From Acidobacteriota bacterium (lineage in GTDB: Bacteria > Acidobacteriota > Terriglobia > Terriglobales > Acidobacteriaceae): a stretch of DNA of 64,000 bases. Location of the stretch: contig QIBA01000037.1 in NCBI GenBank assembly GCA_003225175.1, positions 62,001-126,000 on the forward strand, in the 5' to 3' direction. Positions within the stretch are counted from its first letter, which is position 1, and each line of letters opens with the position of its first letter. The position numbers and the translations under genes are program-made. This document shows, in pieces, positions 16,893 to 26,300 of the stretch. Under the pieces are notes generated by a model that made no database searches, was not told the DNA's origin, and saw nothing but the letters and a program-made list of their open reading frames with translations.

Positions 16893-18209
16893 CTCATATC
16901 GGCGTAGCAGCTCTGCCAACTGCTTCTTTTCTGCCTGCGAACGGCTCTTCAGTCTCTGGAGCAATGGGAGCCAGCGGCCTCGGATTTTTGCTCCTGCGGC
17001 AAGTAGCGTCTCGAACACCGCAGCGAAGTCGGTGTCGGGGGCACCGTGCTCGAAGCCCCACGCGGCGTGTTCCAGAACGGTCCCACCCCATTGATTGATC
17101 TCTTCCAGAGGAGCGCCGCGATCGAGTAACAATTTGACGATGCTCAGGTGTCCACCTCCCGCGGCCCAGTGCAGCGCGGTTGCGCCGCTGTCAGCGCGAT
17201 CAAGCAGGTCGGCGCCGTGATTCAGGAGATATAGGACTGTGTCTTCGCGGCCGTACATGCAGGCCCAGAGAAATGCTTTCTGCAACTGTTGTTTCGTTGC
17301 GCGCGCGTCGAGTTTGTCGTCGCAATCGAAATAGGACTTCACCACGTCGATTCGGCCGAGTCCGGCGGCGCTCTCAAGATCGAGTTGTGCGCCTTGGGCA
17401 GCGAGAAATTCTGCCGCACGTGGGCGTCCGTTTGCTAGACAAGCGGTCAATGCTGTGTGCTGATTGCCTGCGAGATTTGGCTTTTCGATCGCGGCGCCGT
17501 GGTCGAGTAAAAGCTGCAGCAGCGCGTCCTGCACCCCGGCAACTTCGGGATGAACGCTTGTGGCTGCCAGCCCGAGGGTCGTGCATCCGCCGCGGTAAAC
17601 ATCGGCTTCGGCGTCCACTTCGGCGCCGGATTTGAGCAGATGTTCGGCAATCTCTACGATGTTCTTCGGTGTCTTCTGCCGGTATCCTTCAACGCCATTT
17701 GCTGAGGTGTAATGGAGAAGCGTGGCGTGATGCTCGCGCGTGGAGCGCTGCAGTACCAACTTGGGATTTTCCCGCAGAAGCCGCTTGAGTGTCGGCACAT
17801 CGCCCGCGACGATGGCGTCGGCTGCCTCTTCGAATTGCGCTACCGGCGTGCTCCTTCGCGAGAGTTGCTCAATGTGCTCGGCGAGCCTGGGCCAGCTTCT
17901 GAAGCCATGCGAACGGGCAATCACGAGTTGCGCGCTGGTTAAGCTGCAACGTCTTTTCTCAGAAAGCAGTTTGAGAGTGGCGAATTCTGTGACTCCGTCA
18001 CTCCAGCTTCGGCTTTGCGCCGGCAGGTTCGGAGCAACTTCGATCTGGCTGAGACGGACAAGATGGCCGATCCATCCCGAAACGAACTCGCGCAATGCTG
18101 CGCGGTTGCCGGCTTTGCAGACCCTCACCAACTCTTTCGCGAGTTTTTTGTACTGTTCGAGATTGGGCCGTGAGGGGAGCGGAAGAGAGTCCTGAGGGTT
18201 GGGAAACAT
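16875..18209 (-). CDS. Ankyrin-repeat protein
   Basis: 444 aa with ATG at 18209 preceded by GAGGAG. The N-terminal 140 residues are helical and contain SHGFRSWPRLAEHIEQL, a segment frequently found before ankyrin repeats in bacterial proteins. From about residue 125 on there are roughly eight ankyrin-like repeats; clear ones include GNQHTALTACLANGRPRAAE and SGATALHWAAGGGHLSIVKL. There is no signal peptide, so it is probably a cytoplasmic protein-binding scaffold. The last codons overlap a dispersed repeat (16867-16892), so the C-terminus ERNRLR is repeat-derived. Partner unknown. Confidence 0.87.
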   Translation of the reverse strand: MFPNPQDSLPLPSRPNLEQYKKLAKELVRVCKAGNRAALREFVSGWIGHLVRLSQIEVAPNLPAQSRSWSDGVTEFATLKLLSEKRRCSLTSAQLVIARSHGFRSWPRLAEHIEQLSRRSTPVAQFEEAADAIVAGDVPTLKRLLRENPKLVLQRSTREHHATLLHYTSANGVEGYRQKTPKNIVEIAEHLLKSGAEVDAEADVYRGGCTTLGLAATSVHPEVAGVQDALLQLLLDHGAAIEKPNLAGNQHTALTACLANGRPRAAEFLAAQGAQLDLESAAGLGRIDVVKSYFDCDDKLDARATKQQLQKAFLWACMYGREDTVLYLLNHGADLLDRADSGATALHWAAGGGHLSIVKLLLDRGAPLEEINQWGGTVLEHAAWGFEHGAPDTDFAAVFETLLAAGAKIRGRWLPLLQRLKSRSQAEKKQLAELLRRYERNRLR

Positions 18210-18627
18210 ACGAATCTCCTCTCATCGCATGCCTGGAGTCCGCACGAGTCAGGCTGAAAGAAGGTTCGTACCTTCAGTTGAGTTTCAATGGGTGGGCACT
18301 GCCCTTTCCGCGGACTGGATGCGCCCCTCGCGCTGAGAGACAGCGTAATGCGGCCATCGCAGAAAGACAAGCGTTTGGCATTTCGGCTTTAGCTATCGGC
18401 CAAGAGCAAGCGAAAGGGCGAAAAGACCAACAACTCACACAGATGAACGCGAATGTTAGGCGTTCACGCAAATCTTTGGGAGGCGCACAGCGAAACCAGG
18501 ATCTGCGCTGATGCCAGAAATCTGCGTGCATTTGGGTGAGCGGTTGATTTGTTCCTGGCTGCCGTTACCCATTCATCCGATTACGCCGCGCTACCACAAG
18601 CAGCACTGCTTGCATCCATACCTGAGT
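18210..18627. other. Intergenic region between divergent genes
   Basis: About 420 bp between the ankyrin gene and the alpha/beta hydrolase. It contains an inverted repeat TGAACGC (18444-18450)/GCGTTCA (18460-18466) and degenerate 'atctgcgtg' type repeat text (18501-18533). The hydrolase frame is open back to 18511 but that extension is not signal-peptide-like and is not called. Confidence 0.4.
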
Positions 18628-19686
18628 ATGAAACGTTGCGACCTGCGGGTAGTCTGGCTCCCGTTGCTGTTGGCGTTTCTGCTTGTACCCTCTTTGGGCG
18701 CGCAGCAGAGGACGGAAGCGGACTTTGTGATCCGCGACTTCTTTTTTCGCAGTGGAGAAGTACTACCTGAGCTGAAAATCCATTACGTGATTTTGGGAGT
18801 TCCACAACGGGATGCCGCTGGGCATGTCTCGAATGCGGTGCTCCTGCTGCATGGTACCGGCGGATCGTTGAATGGGTTTTTCTCGGAAAATTATTCGGTG
18901 CTCTTTCAGCGCGGTCAGGCGCTGGATTCGTCACGATACTTCATCATCATTCCCGATGGCATTGGTCATGGGCGATCGTCAAAACCGAGCGATGGGCTGC
19001 GCACGCGCTTTCCGCAGTATGACTACGCCGACATGGTTGAGGCGCAGTATCGGCTGGTGACTTTGGGATTGCACGTCGATCGTCTGAAGCTGGTAAGCGG
19101 CATCTCCATGGGCGGCATGCACGCCTGGATGTGGGCCGAGCAACATCCGGAGATGGTGGATAACTTTTTCCCGCTGGTGTGCATGCCCGTGGCGATTAGC
19201 GGCATGAATCGCCTGTGGCGCGATTTAGCTATTTATTTGATTACCAGCGATCCTGATTATCAAAGTGGGAATTACCAGTCGGAGCATGGGATCAACCAGG
19301 CGATTGCCATGTTCGAGTTATTGATGGATGCGTCCTCACTGGTGCAGAAGAACGCAGCCGACCGCGACGTGGCGGACACCTTGTACAAGATATGGATGGG
19401 GGATTCGGGCAAGAAGCGTGATGCCAATGATCTGGTGTATGCACTGGACGCCTCGCGAAATTACAATCCGGAGCCGAACCTGGAGAGAATACGGGCACGC
19501 GTAATCGCAGTAAACACGGAGGACGATTTCATCAACAACAGCGATGCGAAATTGATGGCGACGCTGATGAAGCGCGTGAGGCGTGGACGCTTTGTCCTGT
19601 TGCCGGAAAGCGCCGGTACGCATGGCCACAGCAGCGGTGGAGATCCGTCGTTGTGGAAACAATACCTCGAGGAATTAATGCGGTAA
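18628..19686 (+). CDS. Exported alpha/beta hydrolase (homoserine acetyltransferase-like fold)
   Basis: 352 aa from ATG 18628, which opens on a signal peptide (CDLRVVWLPLLLAFLLVPSL, then GAQQ). The frame extends upstream to 18511 but that adds a non-signal-like leader. The nucleophile elbow is GISMGGMHAW, an oxyanion HG is in LLLHGTGGSLNGF, the acid is probably in AVNTEDDFINN, and the catalytic His lies in SAGTHGHSS. The overall pattern (ADMVEAQYRLVTLGLHVDRL) is that of MetX-type hydrolases, but the export signal argues against homoserine acetylation; an esterase or amidase on periplasmic substrates is more likely. Confidence 0.83.
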   Translation: MKRCDLRVVWLPLLLAFLLVPSLGAQQRTEADFVIRDFFFRSGEVLPELKIHYVILGVPQRDAAGHVSNAVLLLHGTGGSLNGFFSENYSVLFQRGQALDSSRYFIIIPDGIGHGRSSKPSDGLRTRFPQYDYADMVEAQYRLVTLGLHVDRLKLVSGISMGGMHAWMWAEQHPEMVDNFFPLVCMPVAISGMNRLWRDLAIYLITSDPDYQSGNYQSEHGINQAIAMFELLMDASSLVQKNAADRDVADTLYKIWMGDSGKKRDANDLVYALDASRNYNPEPNLERIRARVIAVNTEDDFINNSDAKLMATLMKRVRRGRFVLLPESAGTHGHSSGGDPSLWKQYLEELMR

Positions 19687-19720
19687 GCAGGCAATAGGCA
19701 ATACGCGATAGGCAAGGGCA
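19687..19720. repeat. GCAATAGGCAAT-family intergenic repeat
   Basis: The text gcaggcaataggcaatacgc followed by gataggcaag belongs to the same degenerate family as the copies near 42511-42530, 54660-54671 and 54753-54780. Confidence 0.5.
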
Positions 19721-19772
19721 ACCCAGGAATACCCGTGCCGGTTTGCGCTCGCGTTCTTTAGAATCGGCTTTC

Positions 19773-21098
19773 ATGGCTGAGCTGAGATTCCGAAGAGAAG
19801 CAGTTAGGGGTGCAACTGCGCTTTTTCTCATCGTCAGCTTGTTTCGCTTTCATGGCTCAGTGTTCGCGGCTTCAGGGCCTCCCACGTTCTACAGAGATGT
19901 TCTTCCGATACTGCAGCAGCATTGCCAGGTGTGCCATCGCGCGGGCCAGATTGGGCCGATGCCACTCGTCACCTTTACGCAGGCCCATGAATACGCGCAA
20001 AAGATGAAGCACATGACAGGCATGAAGATGATGCCTCCCTGGTTCGCTGATCCGCGCTTTGGGGATTTTTCCAACGACAATTCGCTCACATCGGAGCAGA
20101 TCGCCTCGATTGCGTCCTGGGCCGATTCGGGCGCGCCTGCCGGCAATCCCAACGATGCTCCGCCGGCTCCGCATTGGACTCACGGCTGGAACATTCCCAA
20201 ACCGGACCTGGTGATCGGAATGCCGAAACCGGTGACGATTCCGGCGCATGGCGATGTCGAGTATACGTATGAGATCGTGCCTACCAGATTCACCGAGGAT
20301 AAATGGGTGCAAGCTTCGGAGATTCGTCCCATGAGCCGGGAGCATGTGCATCATGCGGTTGTGTACATTCGCCCGCCAAACTCGAAATGGCTCCGGAAGG
20401 CGCCGATCGGACATCCATTCTCGGCATCGGACATGACGACCGGCGAGGATGTTCGGCAGGCGCTGTTCACCGATAGCGACATGTTGCTTGTCTATGCTCC
20501 TGGCAGTTCACCTGACCACTGGCCGGATGGGATGGCGAAGTGTATTCCTGCCGGATCAGACCTCGTCTTCCAGATGCACTACACGACAAACGGCAACGCC
20601 GTGACTGATCAAACAAGTATCGGATTGGTCTTTGCGAAGCAGCCGCCGAAGCAGCGCGTGCTGACTCTGCAGCTGGCTAACCACAGTTTTGTGATTCCTC
20701 CTGAAGCCGACAACTTTCGCGTGGAGGTTTTTGGCACGCTGCCGAATGATGCCATCCTGCTGAGCTTCTTCCCTCACATGCATCTTCGTGGCAAGCGCTT
20801 TGAGTACGACATCGTGAACCCTGACACGATTGAGACGCTGCTTCGCGTGAACTACCACTTCCATTGGCAGATGAGCTACAAACTCGCGCAACCAAGGTTC
20901 CTGAAAGCAGGCACGAAGCTGCAGGCAATCGCGTGGTTCGACAACTCCCGTAACAATCCTCACAATCCCGATCCGGAGCAGACCGTGCGCTGGGGTGGGC
21001 AGACCTACGAAGAGATGATGGTCGGCTTCTTCGATCTTGCAGTGCCAGCGAACCTCGACAAGTGGCAATACTTTGTGCGCAGCGAGCCAACCCGCTGA
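19773..21098 (+). CDS. Exported cytochrome c domain fused to a copper monooxygenase-like (PHM fold) domain
   Basis: 441 aa from ATG 19773. A signal peptide ends near VFAASG. A single-haem c-type motif CQVCH follows early in the mature protein (VLPILQQHCQVCHRAGQ). From about residue 155 on the protein resembles ascorbate-dependent type II copper monooxygenases: EHVHHAVVYI matches the HH-x-x-x-Y copper site of the first subdomain, and FFPHMHLRGKRF gives the HxH of the second. The family hydroxylates or oxidises C-H bonds with two copper ions. The haem could deliver electrons to the copper centre. The substrate is unknown and loss of some ligands cannot be ruled out. Confidence 0.75.
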   Translation: MAELRFRREAVRGATALFLIVSLFRFHGSVFAASGPPTFYRDVLPILQQHCQVCHRAGQIGPMPLVTFTQAHEYAQKMKHMTGMKMMPPWFADPRFGDFSNDNSLTSEQIASIASWADSGAPAGNPNDAPPAPHWTHGWNIPKPDLVIGMPKPVTIPAHGDVEYTYEIVPTRFTEDKWVQASEIRPMSREHVHHAVVYIRPPNSKWLRKAPIGHPFSASDMTTGEDVRQALFTDSDMLLVYAPGSSPDHWPDGMAKCIPAGSDLVFQMHYTTNGNAVTDQTSIGLVFAKQPPKQRVLTLQLANHSFVIPPEADNFRVEVFGTLPNDAILLSFFPHMHLRGKRFEYDIVNPDTIETLLRVNYHFHWQMSYKLAQPRFLKAGTKLQAIAWFDNSRNNPHNPDPEQTVRWGGQTYEEMMVGFFDLAVPANLDKWQYFVRSEPTR

Positions 21099-21343
21099 TT
21101 CCGCATTTCAGTCAATAGGCCCCGCCCTTAAAGCTGTCACAATGACAGGCTCTAAGCGATACGCGTGGACTAACCTGTCGAGGCGGGACAAAACTCCCCA
21201 GCACATAATTCTCCGCAACTTCAGCCTTAAATTCGCGTCTATACGATTAAGAAAAGGAACAAGACCAGCAACTCTCGATTGACGTGTTCGAGGGGGACCC
21301 ATTTGTGCGTCGCAACGGCGAGGTCGCACGTCTAAACTGACAG

Positions 21344-22204
21344 ATGCTCCTGCGTAATACTTACAACCCACTTTTGTCCCGAGCTGCTCCACAGCTCCGC
21401 TCTGCCATTCTCTTCAGCTGCTTGGCTTTGTTGACCTCCTTTTGCACGCCCCCCGCGCATGCTCAGCGTGGCGAAAGCAATTTGGTCAAGGACGCTCCCT
21501 CTGGGATCTCAGTGGACGAGATCATTCGCCGGTTCGCGGCCAAGGAGAAGGAATTTCAGGCCGCGCGGGCTCACTACACCTATCGCCAATCGAACATTAT
21601 TCAGACTCTGGATGGCGCCGGTGTCGATGGTGAGTACCGGCAGGACTGGGACGTAAATTTCGACAGTCATGGGAAGAGGTCGATTGCAGTGACTTACGCA
21701 CCAGCCCCGACGCTGACGCGCATCTCGATGACTAACGAAGATACCAATGACCTGCAGAACGTCATGCCCTTCGTGCTCACGACCGATGAGATTCCCGACT
21801 ACAACATTCTCTACGTCGGACAGCAGCGCGAGGACGAGCTGCAAACATACGTCTTCGACATTTCTCCGAAGCAGATCGACAAGAATCATCGACGCTTTGA
21901 AGGCCGCATTTGGGTCGACAACCACGATTTCCAGATCGTGAAGACGTACGGCAAATCTGTCCCCGATCTGCACAGCGGCAAAGACGAAAACCTCTTTCCT
22001 CGTTTCACTACCTACCGCGAGCAAATCGACAACGTGTACTGGTTCCCCACTTACACGACGGCGAGAGACACGCTGCACTTCAAGGGAGGCGATGTCGATA
22101 TTCGGATAATCATTAAGTACACGGATTACAAACGTTTCGGCTCGGAAACGAAGATCCTCTACGACGGGAAGCAGATTCCGGATTCAACGCCTCAACCCAA
22201 GTGA
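21344..22204 (+). CDS. Exported protein of unknown function
   Basis: 286 aa. A signal sequence ends near PPAHAQRG. The mature part starts with a helical ISVDEIIRRFAAKEKEFQAA and continues with strands such as YTYRQSNIIQTLDGAGVDGE and YVFDISPKQI-DKNHRRFEGRIW. This layout is like the LolA/outer-membrane lipoprotein-sorting fold, in which a half-open beta-barrel holds a lipid. Many acidobacterial genomes hold such genes. No neighbour supports a specific role. Confidence 0.75.
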   Translation: MLLRNTYNPLLSRAAPQLRSAILFSCLALLTSFCTPPAHAQRGESNLVKDAPSGISVDEIIRRFAAKEKEFQAARAHYTYRQSNIIQTLDGAGVDGEYRQDWDVNFDSHGKRSIAVTYAPAPTLTRISMTNEDTNDLQNVMPFVLTTDEIPDYNILYVGQQREDELQTYVFDISPKQIDKNHRRFEGRIWVDNHDFQIVKTYGKSVPDLHSGKDENLFPRFTTYREQIDNVYWFPTYTTARDTLHFKGGDVDIRIIIKYTDYKRFGSETKILYDGKQIPDSTPQPK

Positions 22205-22451
22205 CGCGGCAAGAATCCGGAGAGATTCCCCAAATCAAAATCTTCGCAAATGTTTGCGCCCGGATAGAATCATCCTCGGATGATAGAACTTCAGGGTCGC
22301 GGCGACTTCTTCGCTTCATCGCACTGTTCAAATTAAAACAATCCTGCTGATCGCTACCGGCATTGACGCGCTCTGCGGTTCAGGGAAGGGCACGGATTTA
22401 TCCCCGTCTATGGAGTCCGCTCGGCTTCGTTCTGTCCGGAGCAGCCATCGC

Positions 22452-22508
22452 TCAGCACCGACCCTGCCTCAGCACCGAACCTGCCTCAACACCGAACATA
22501 GTTCGGTG
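22452..22508. repeat. 17-bp tandem repeat plus hairpin
   Basis: Two near-identical units TCAGCACCGA[a/c]CCTGCC at 22452-22468 and 22469-22485 are followed by a degenerate third. The third merges with a perfect hairpin CACCGAAC-ATA-GTTCGGTG (22490-22508). Confidence 0.7.
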
Positions 22509-22751
22509 CTACCACGAGTCAAGATTATGAGTCAACGAGAAATGTCATTTTGGAACTCAGGCGGCTGCGGGAGAGTGCTCGTCGCAAGCACCCGACGCTG
22601 GCGCGAGCAACGGATGCGAATTTCACAATTCACTGCTTATTCACTGTTATTCACTGTTCTTGGTGGCGGGGAAAAATTAGGAATTTCGATAATGCCCGAC
22701 GCAGCAGAGGGTTGCACGGAATCGTCCGTTGCTCGCCGCCCTCTTGTGAAA

Positions 22752-22787
22752 AAATTCGCTGTTAAATTCGCTGATAAATTCGCTGTT
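22752..22787. repeat. Three 12-bp tandem units AAATTCGCTG[T/A]T
   Basis: Units at 22752-22763, 22764-22775 and 22776-22787 differ at one position. On the minus strand they read as the peptide NSEFISEFNSEF, but no gene is supported there. Confidence 0.75.
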
Positions 22788-22861
22788 CCGCGCGCACCAG
22801 TGAATTACGCCAGGTTCAAGCTGCATCCGTTGCTCTACCGACAACTCATCCACTTCATTGA

Positions 22862-23201
22862 CATAAACCTGATGCAGTCGGCGGAGAATATGGTCGCAAG
22901 TATCACCTTGATCCTGGAAATCACCATGTCGCGCTGGCGCTCGAGCCCACCGCAAACGTCACTCCGCGCCAGCTCCACGAGTTGGGGGTCGTGGCCTTCA
23001 TCTACGCGGCGCTGTTTCTCTTGGAAGGGATAGGTTTGTGGACGCTAAGACGCTGGGGAGAGTGGCTCACCGTAATCATCACCGGCTCGCTGCTGCCGTT
23101 TGAGATTCACCAGCTTTGCCGTCCCCCCTCATGGGCGAAACTAGCGATACTGGCGCTCAATTCTTGGATATCTGGTGCGCAGGCTGAGAAAAGGTCGATG
23201 A
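22862..23201 (+). pseudogene. DUF2127-like membrane protein gene, degraded
   Basis: The frame open from 22862 reads YGRKYHLDPGNHHVALALEP, then TANVTPRQLHEL, then GVVAFIYAALFLLEGIGLW, RRWGEWLTVIITGSLLPFEI and WAKLAILALN, which is the C-terminal half of a DUF2127 membrane protein. An in-frame TGA (22859-22861) cuts off the first helix, and near 23160 the frame must shift to give ILGYLVRRLRKGR and a TGA at 23199-23201; without the shift the tail becomes polar and unrelated. Thus there are at least two lesions. Sequencing indels could mimic this. An intact DUF2127 is about 150-170 aa, so the N-terminal third is missing. Confidence 0.65.
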
Positions 23202-23247
23202 TGCGCTCGCACGCAGATTCAAAGTGGTCACTGAGCAGGTGAGAAAG

Positions 23248-23285
23248 ACCGAGTAAAGATGATTTGTGCAACATCTCTACTCGGT
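23248..23285. terminator. Bidirectional hairpin terminator
   Basis: ACCGAGTA (23248-23255) pairs with TACTCGGT (23278-23285), and GATG with CATC inside. It sits between the DUF2127 relic (plus) and the end of the TonB receptor gene (minus) and could terminate either direction. Confidence 0.6.
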
Positions 23286-23300
23286 TTCCCATTTTGCAAC

Positions 23301-26300
23301 TCAGAAAATGATTTTTGCCGCCAGTTGCATATTGAAGGCTTCACCCGGTCCGATTCCCGGCGCGCCGTTGAAGTCACCGATCGTGTCGTTCACCAAACCT
23401 GACGAGTAATCCACCGACCCGGGGCCAGAGGCAAGATTGATCCGATTAAAGAGATTAAACATCTCCGCTCGGAGCTGTACTTTCACCCGTTCCCGAACCG
23501 GAATCGTCTTGAGTACAGAAAGATCGACGCTTCCATAGCCCGGGCCGTGGAATTTATTGCGGCCAACGGGTTTGCCTCCAGCGCAGGAATTCGTAGCGCT
23601 ACGAACACAGAACGCCGCGGGATTAATCCACACAGTTCCTCCGTTTGCCGCCGAGAACTTGTGATCAAGTCCAGCAAATGGATCCTTCAGCAGGTAAAAG
23701 AACTGCGTAGTCGGATCAAACGGGGATGAGGAATCTCCGAGTGGCAATGTTTGGTCGAAGGGCTGCCCAGTGTGGAAGTTGGTCAAGCTGCTCACCTCCC
23801 AGCCGTGCGTCAGAATCCTTGGGCCGTGTGAAGAGCCAGGAATCTGATAGTCGAAATTCAACGAAAAAAGATGCCGCGTATCAAAATCACCGTTGCCGTA
23901 ATCGACTTTGATACTGCGCAAATCATCCGCAATCGTTGCGCGATATTCGCTGATCTCGTCGAGTGCGTGTGCCCAGGTGTAGCTCGCTTGAGAGCTTAGG
24001 CCGTGAAAGTTGCGAAGTCTGACTGTGGTCTGAAGTGCATTATAGTTGGATGTGCCGACGCTGTTGAGCTGAATAATGGAGCCGAAATTCGGGAACGCAT
24101 TGTATTGGTTGATGTTGGAGACAATATTCAGCTTTCGTGACTGACTGCCAACATACCCAACCTGCACAACTGCTGTCTGCCCAAGTCCTTTCTCGAGTTG
24201 CAGATTGTAATTAGCGAAGTGGGGCACACGGAAGTTCTGGTTTACCGAAAAGACATTCTGTCCTGGAGCGTTCGTGCACAAAGGATCGCCACACACCTTT
24301 ACTCCGGGAAAGATGGAGGCCCCACCGGCCAACGCAGCATCCCAGTTGTAGGCATTTCTGGCGTACGTCGAAACAGCGGACGGTCCGATAGGATTTCCTT
24401 GCAAACCCTGCGCGGCAGTGATCGGTGGACGGAAATCCAGGAATGGATTCATGTTGATCTGATCGAAGAAGATGCCAACTCCGCCACGCACGACGAAGTC
24501 GCTCGTACCCGTGGGCTGATACGCAAAGCCCAGCCTCGGCGCAAAGTCGTTGTGGCTCGGCGGAAAAATGGAATCGATCCCAGCTCCCTGGATGAGTAAC
24601 CCTTTCCCTGGAACGAATACAGCGAGGTCCTTTTTGTCACTATGCAGCGGGCCAAAGTATTCGTAGCGAAGGCCAAGATTCACGTTGAGATTGGGGGTCA
24701 GCTGCCAGGCATCCTGCCCGAAGAAATTGAAGGCGTTCACAACAACGAATCGCTCTGGATTACCCACCGCTATGGTCGACTTCACAACATCGCCGGCCAT
24801 ATAGTCGGCCAATGCCTTGGTAGCGGAATCGAACGCCGCGTCTGCACTCCATGGCCCCTGAGTTCCATCGAACTTAAATTGTCCAGTACCACGCCGGTGA
24901 TAGAACTCATTCACGTGCGCCTGACGGACTTCTCCCCCGAATCGGAATTGGTGCCGGCCAGCGACATAGGAAACAATGTCCGTTAAGTGTCCCGTCTGAT
25001 CGCTACGGCCTTCCGGAGGAGTAAGCCCGATCTGCTCAAATCCAGAGATGACAACGTTCGGAGCTCCCAGAATGGGCTGCCCGTGATCGGTGGCATCGGG
25101 ACTGAGGAATAGACCGAGGGCCTTGGTATTAAAGCTGTTGTTGAAGTCGTGGAAAAGTTGGTTGAAGTAGTTAACACCGAACAGCACCTGATTCGTGAGA
25201 TGCGTCGTCAAGACTGAATTTAAAACCAGTGAGTAATTGTGAACATGGAGGGGCGCAACTTCGAAATAATCTTTCAGGTTTGAGCTCGCCGTTCCCAAAG
25301 CTGTACTACTGCCGAGAGGTGCGGTCTGGCTGCCCTGTCCGCCGAACCAACGGGCCGAGAGGCGGTGCTTCTCGTTAAAGTTATGGTCCAGCTTTATCAC
25401 CCCGTTATAGCTGTAACCGGTGGAAGCAATCGGGCTGAAAAAGTTATTAGGCGTCGCCGGCAAGCCGCCGATCAGATTCCGGGGCCAGAAGCCACCTGGA
25501 CCAATCAGCTTTGTGGAGAGCGGGCTGGCCGTCACATTGTATTTCTTCAGAACAGCCAAGGCATTATTCACATAGGCATCTGAAGGTTCGGTGGCCAAAC
25601 CTGACAACCCAATGATGTACTGCTGTTTCTCGTAGGCCACAAAAAAGAACGTCTTGTTCTTGATGACTGGGCCGCCGACAGAAAGTCCGTAGTTTTGGTT
25701 GCGAAGCTTCGGAGCTCTGGGATTACTCGCAGTGGGAATGAAGAATGGTGAATGAGCTCCATAGAACTCATTCCTATTGTAGTAATAAGCCGAACCATGC
25801 AGGCTGTTTGTTCCCGATTTGAGAACGAGGTTAACCGTCCCCCCGGCATTGCGTCCGGCTTCAGCGCCCGATTGCGTTTGTGACGAAAATTCGTCGATCG
25901 AATCAATAGGAAGTACGACGCCAGCGATGCCAGAGACGCCACCCTGGTTGACGGCAGGAATGTTGTGCCAGAAATCATTGTTGTCGACACCATCTATCTG
26001 CCAGTTCATCTGGTTAGGACGAGTCCCGTTAAGCGAACCAAAGCCGCCCACAGCGTAGCCTCCATAGCCTGGAGCTACCGCAATCAACTGCGTGAAGTCC
26101 CGTCCATTCAGCGGAGTATCTTGTACGACATCGGAGGAGATCGTCATGTTTTGCGTCGGGGTCGTTGTGTCAAGAGCGAGCGCCGCAGCGGAAACCTCGA
26201 CAATTTGTGTTTCCTGTCCGAGGGCAAGCTTGATTGGCAACGTATAGATATTGCCAGCGGTTACCTCCACTTTATCTACGGTGCGTCCGGCGAAACCTGG

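Larger units (their letters stand above)
22205..22861. other. Repeat-rich intergenic region
   Basis: About 650 bp without a convincing gene. A plus-strand open frame runs 22410-23033, but it consists largely of low-complexity repeat text and clashes with the DUF2127 relic. It holds a 17-bp tandem repeat (22452-22485), an 8-bp hairpin (22490-22508) and a 12-bp tandem repeat (22752-22787). Confidence 0.55.

Noticed and set aside
17180-17635. Long plus-strand ORFs opposite the ankyrin gene
   Set aside because: Arg-rich shadow translation of GC-rich codons; the minus-strand ankyrin protein explains the DNA.
22677-22955. 92-aa minus-strand ORF with NSEFISEFNSEF
   Set aside because: The pattern is just the 12-bp tandem repeat read backwards; no start signal.
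22410-23033. 207-aa plus-strand open frame
   Set aside because: It is mostly repeat-encoded text (KFAVKFADKFAVPRAP), lacks a domain, and overlaps better-supported DUF2127 coding text in another frame.
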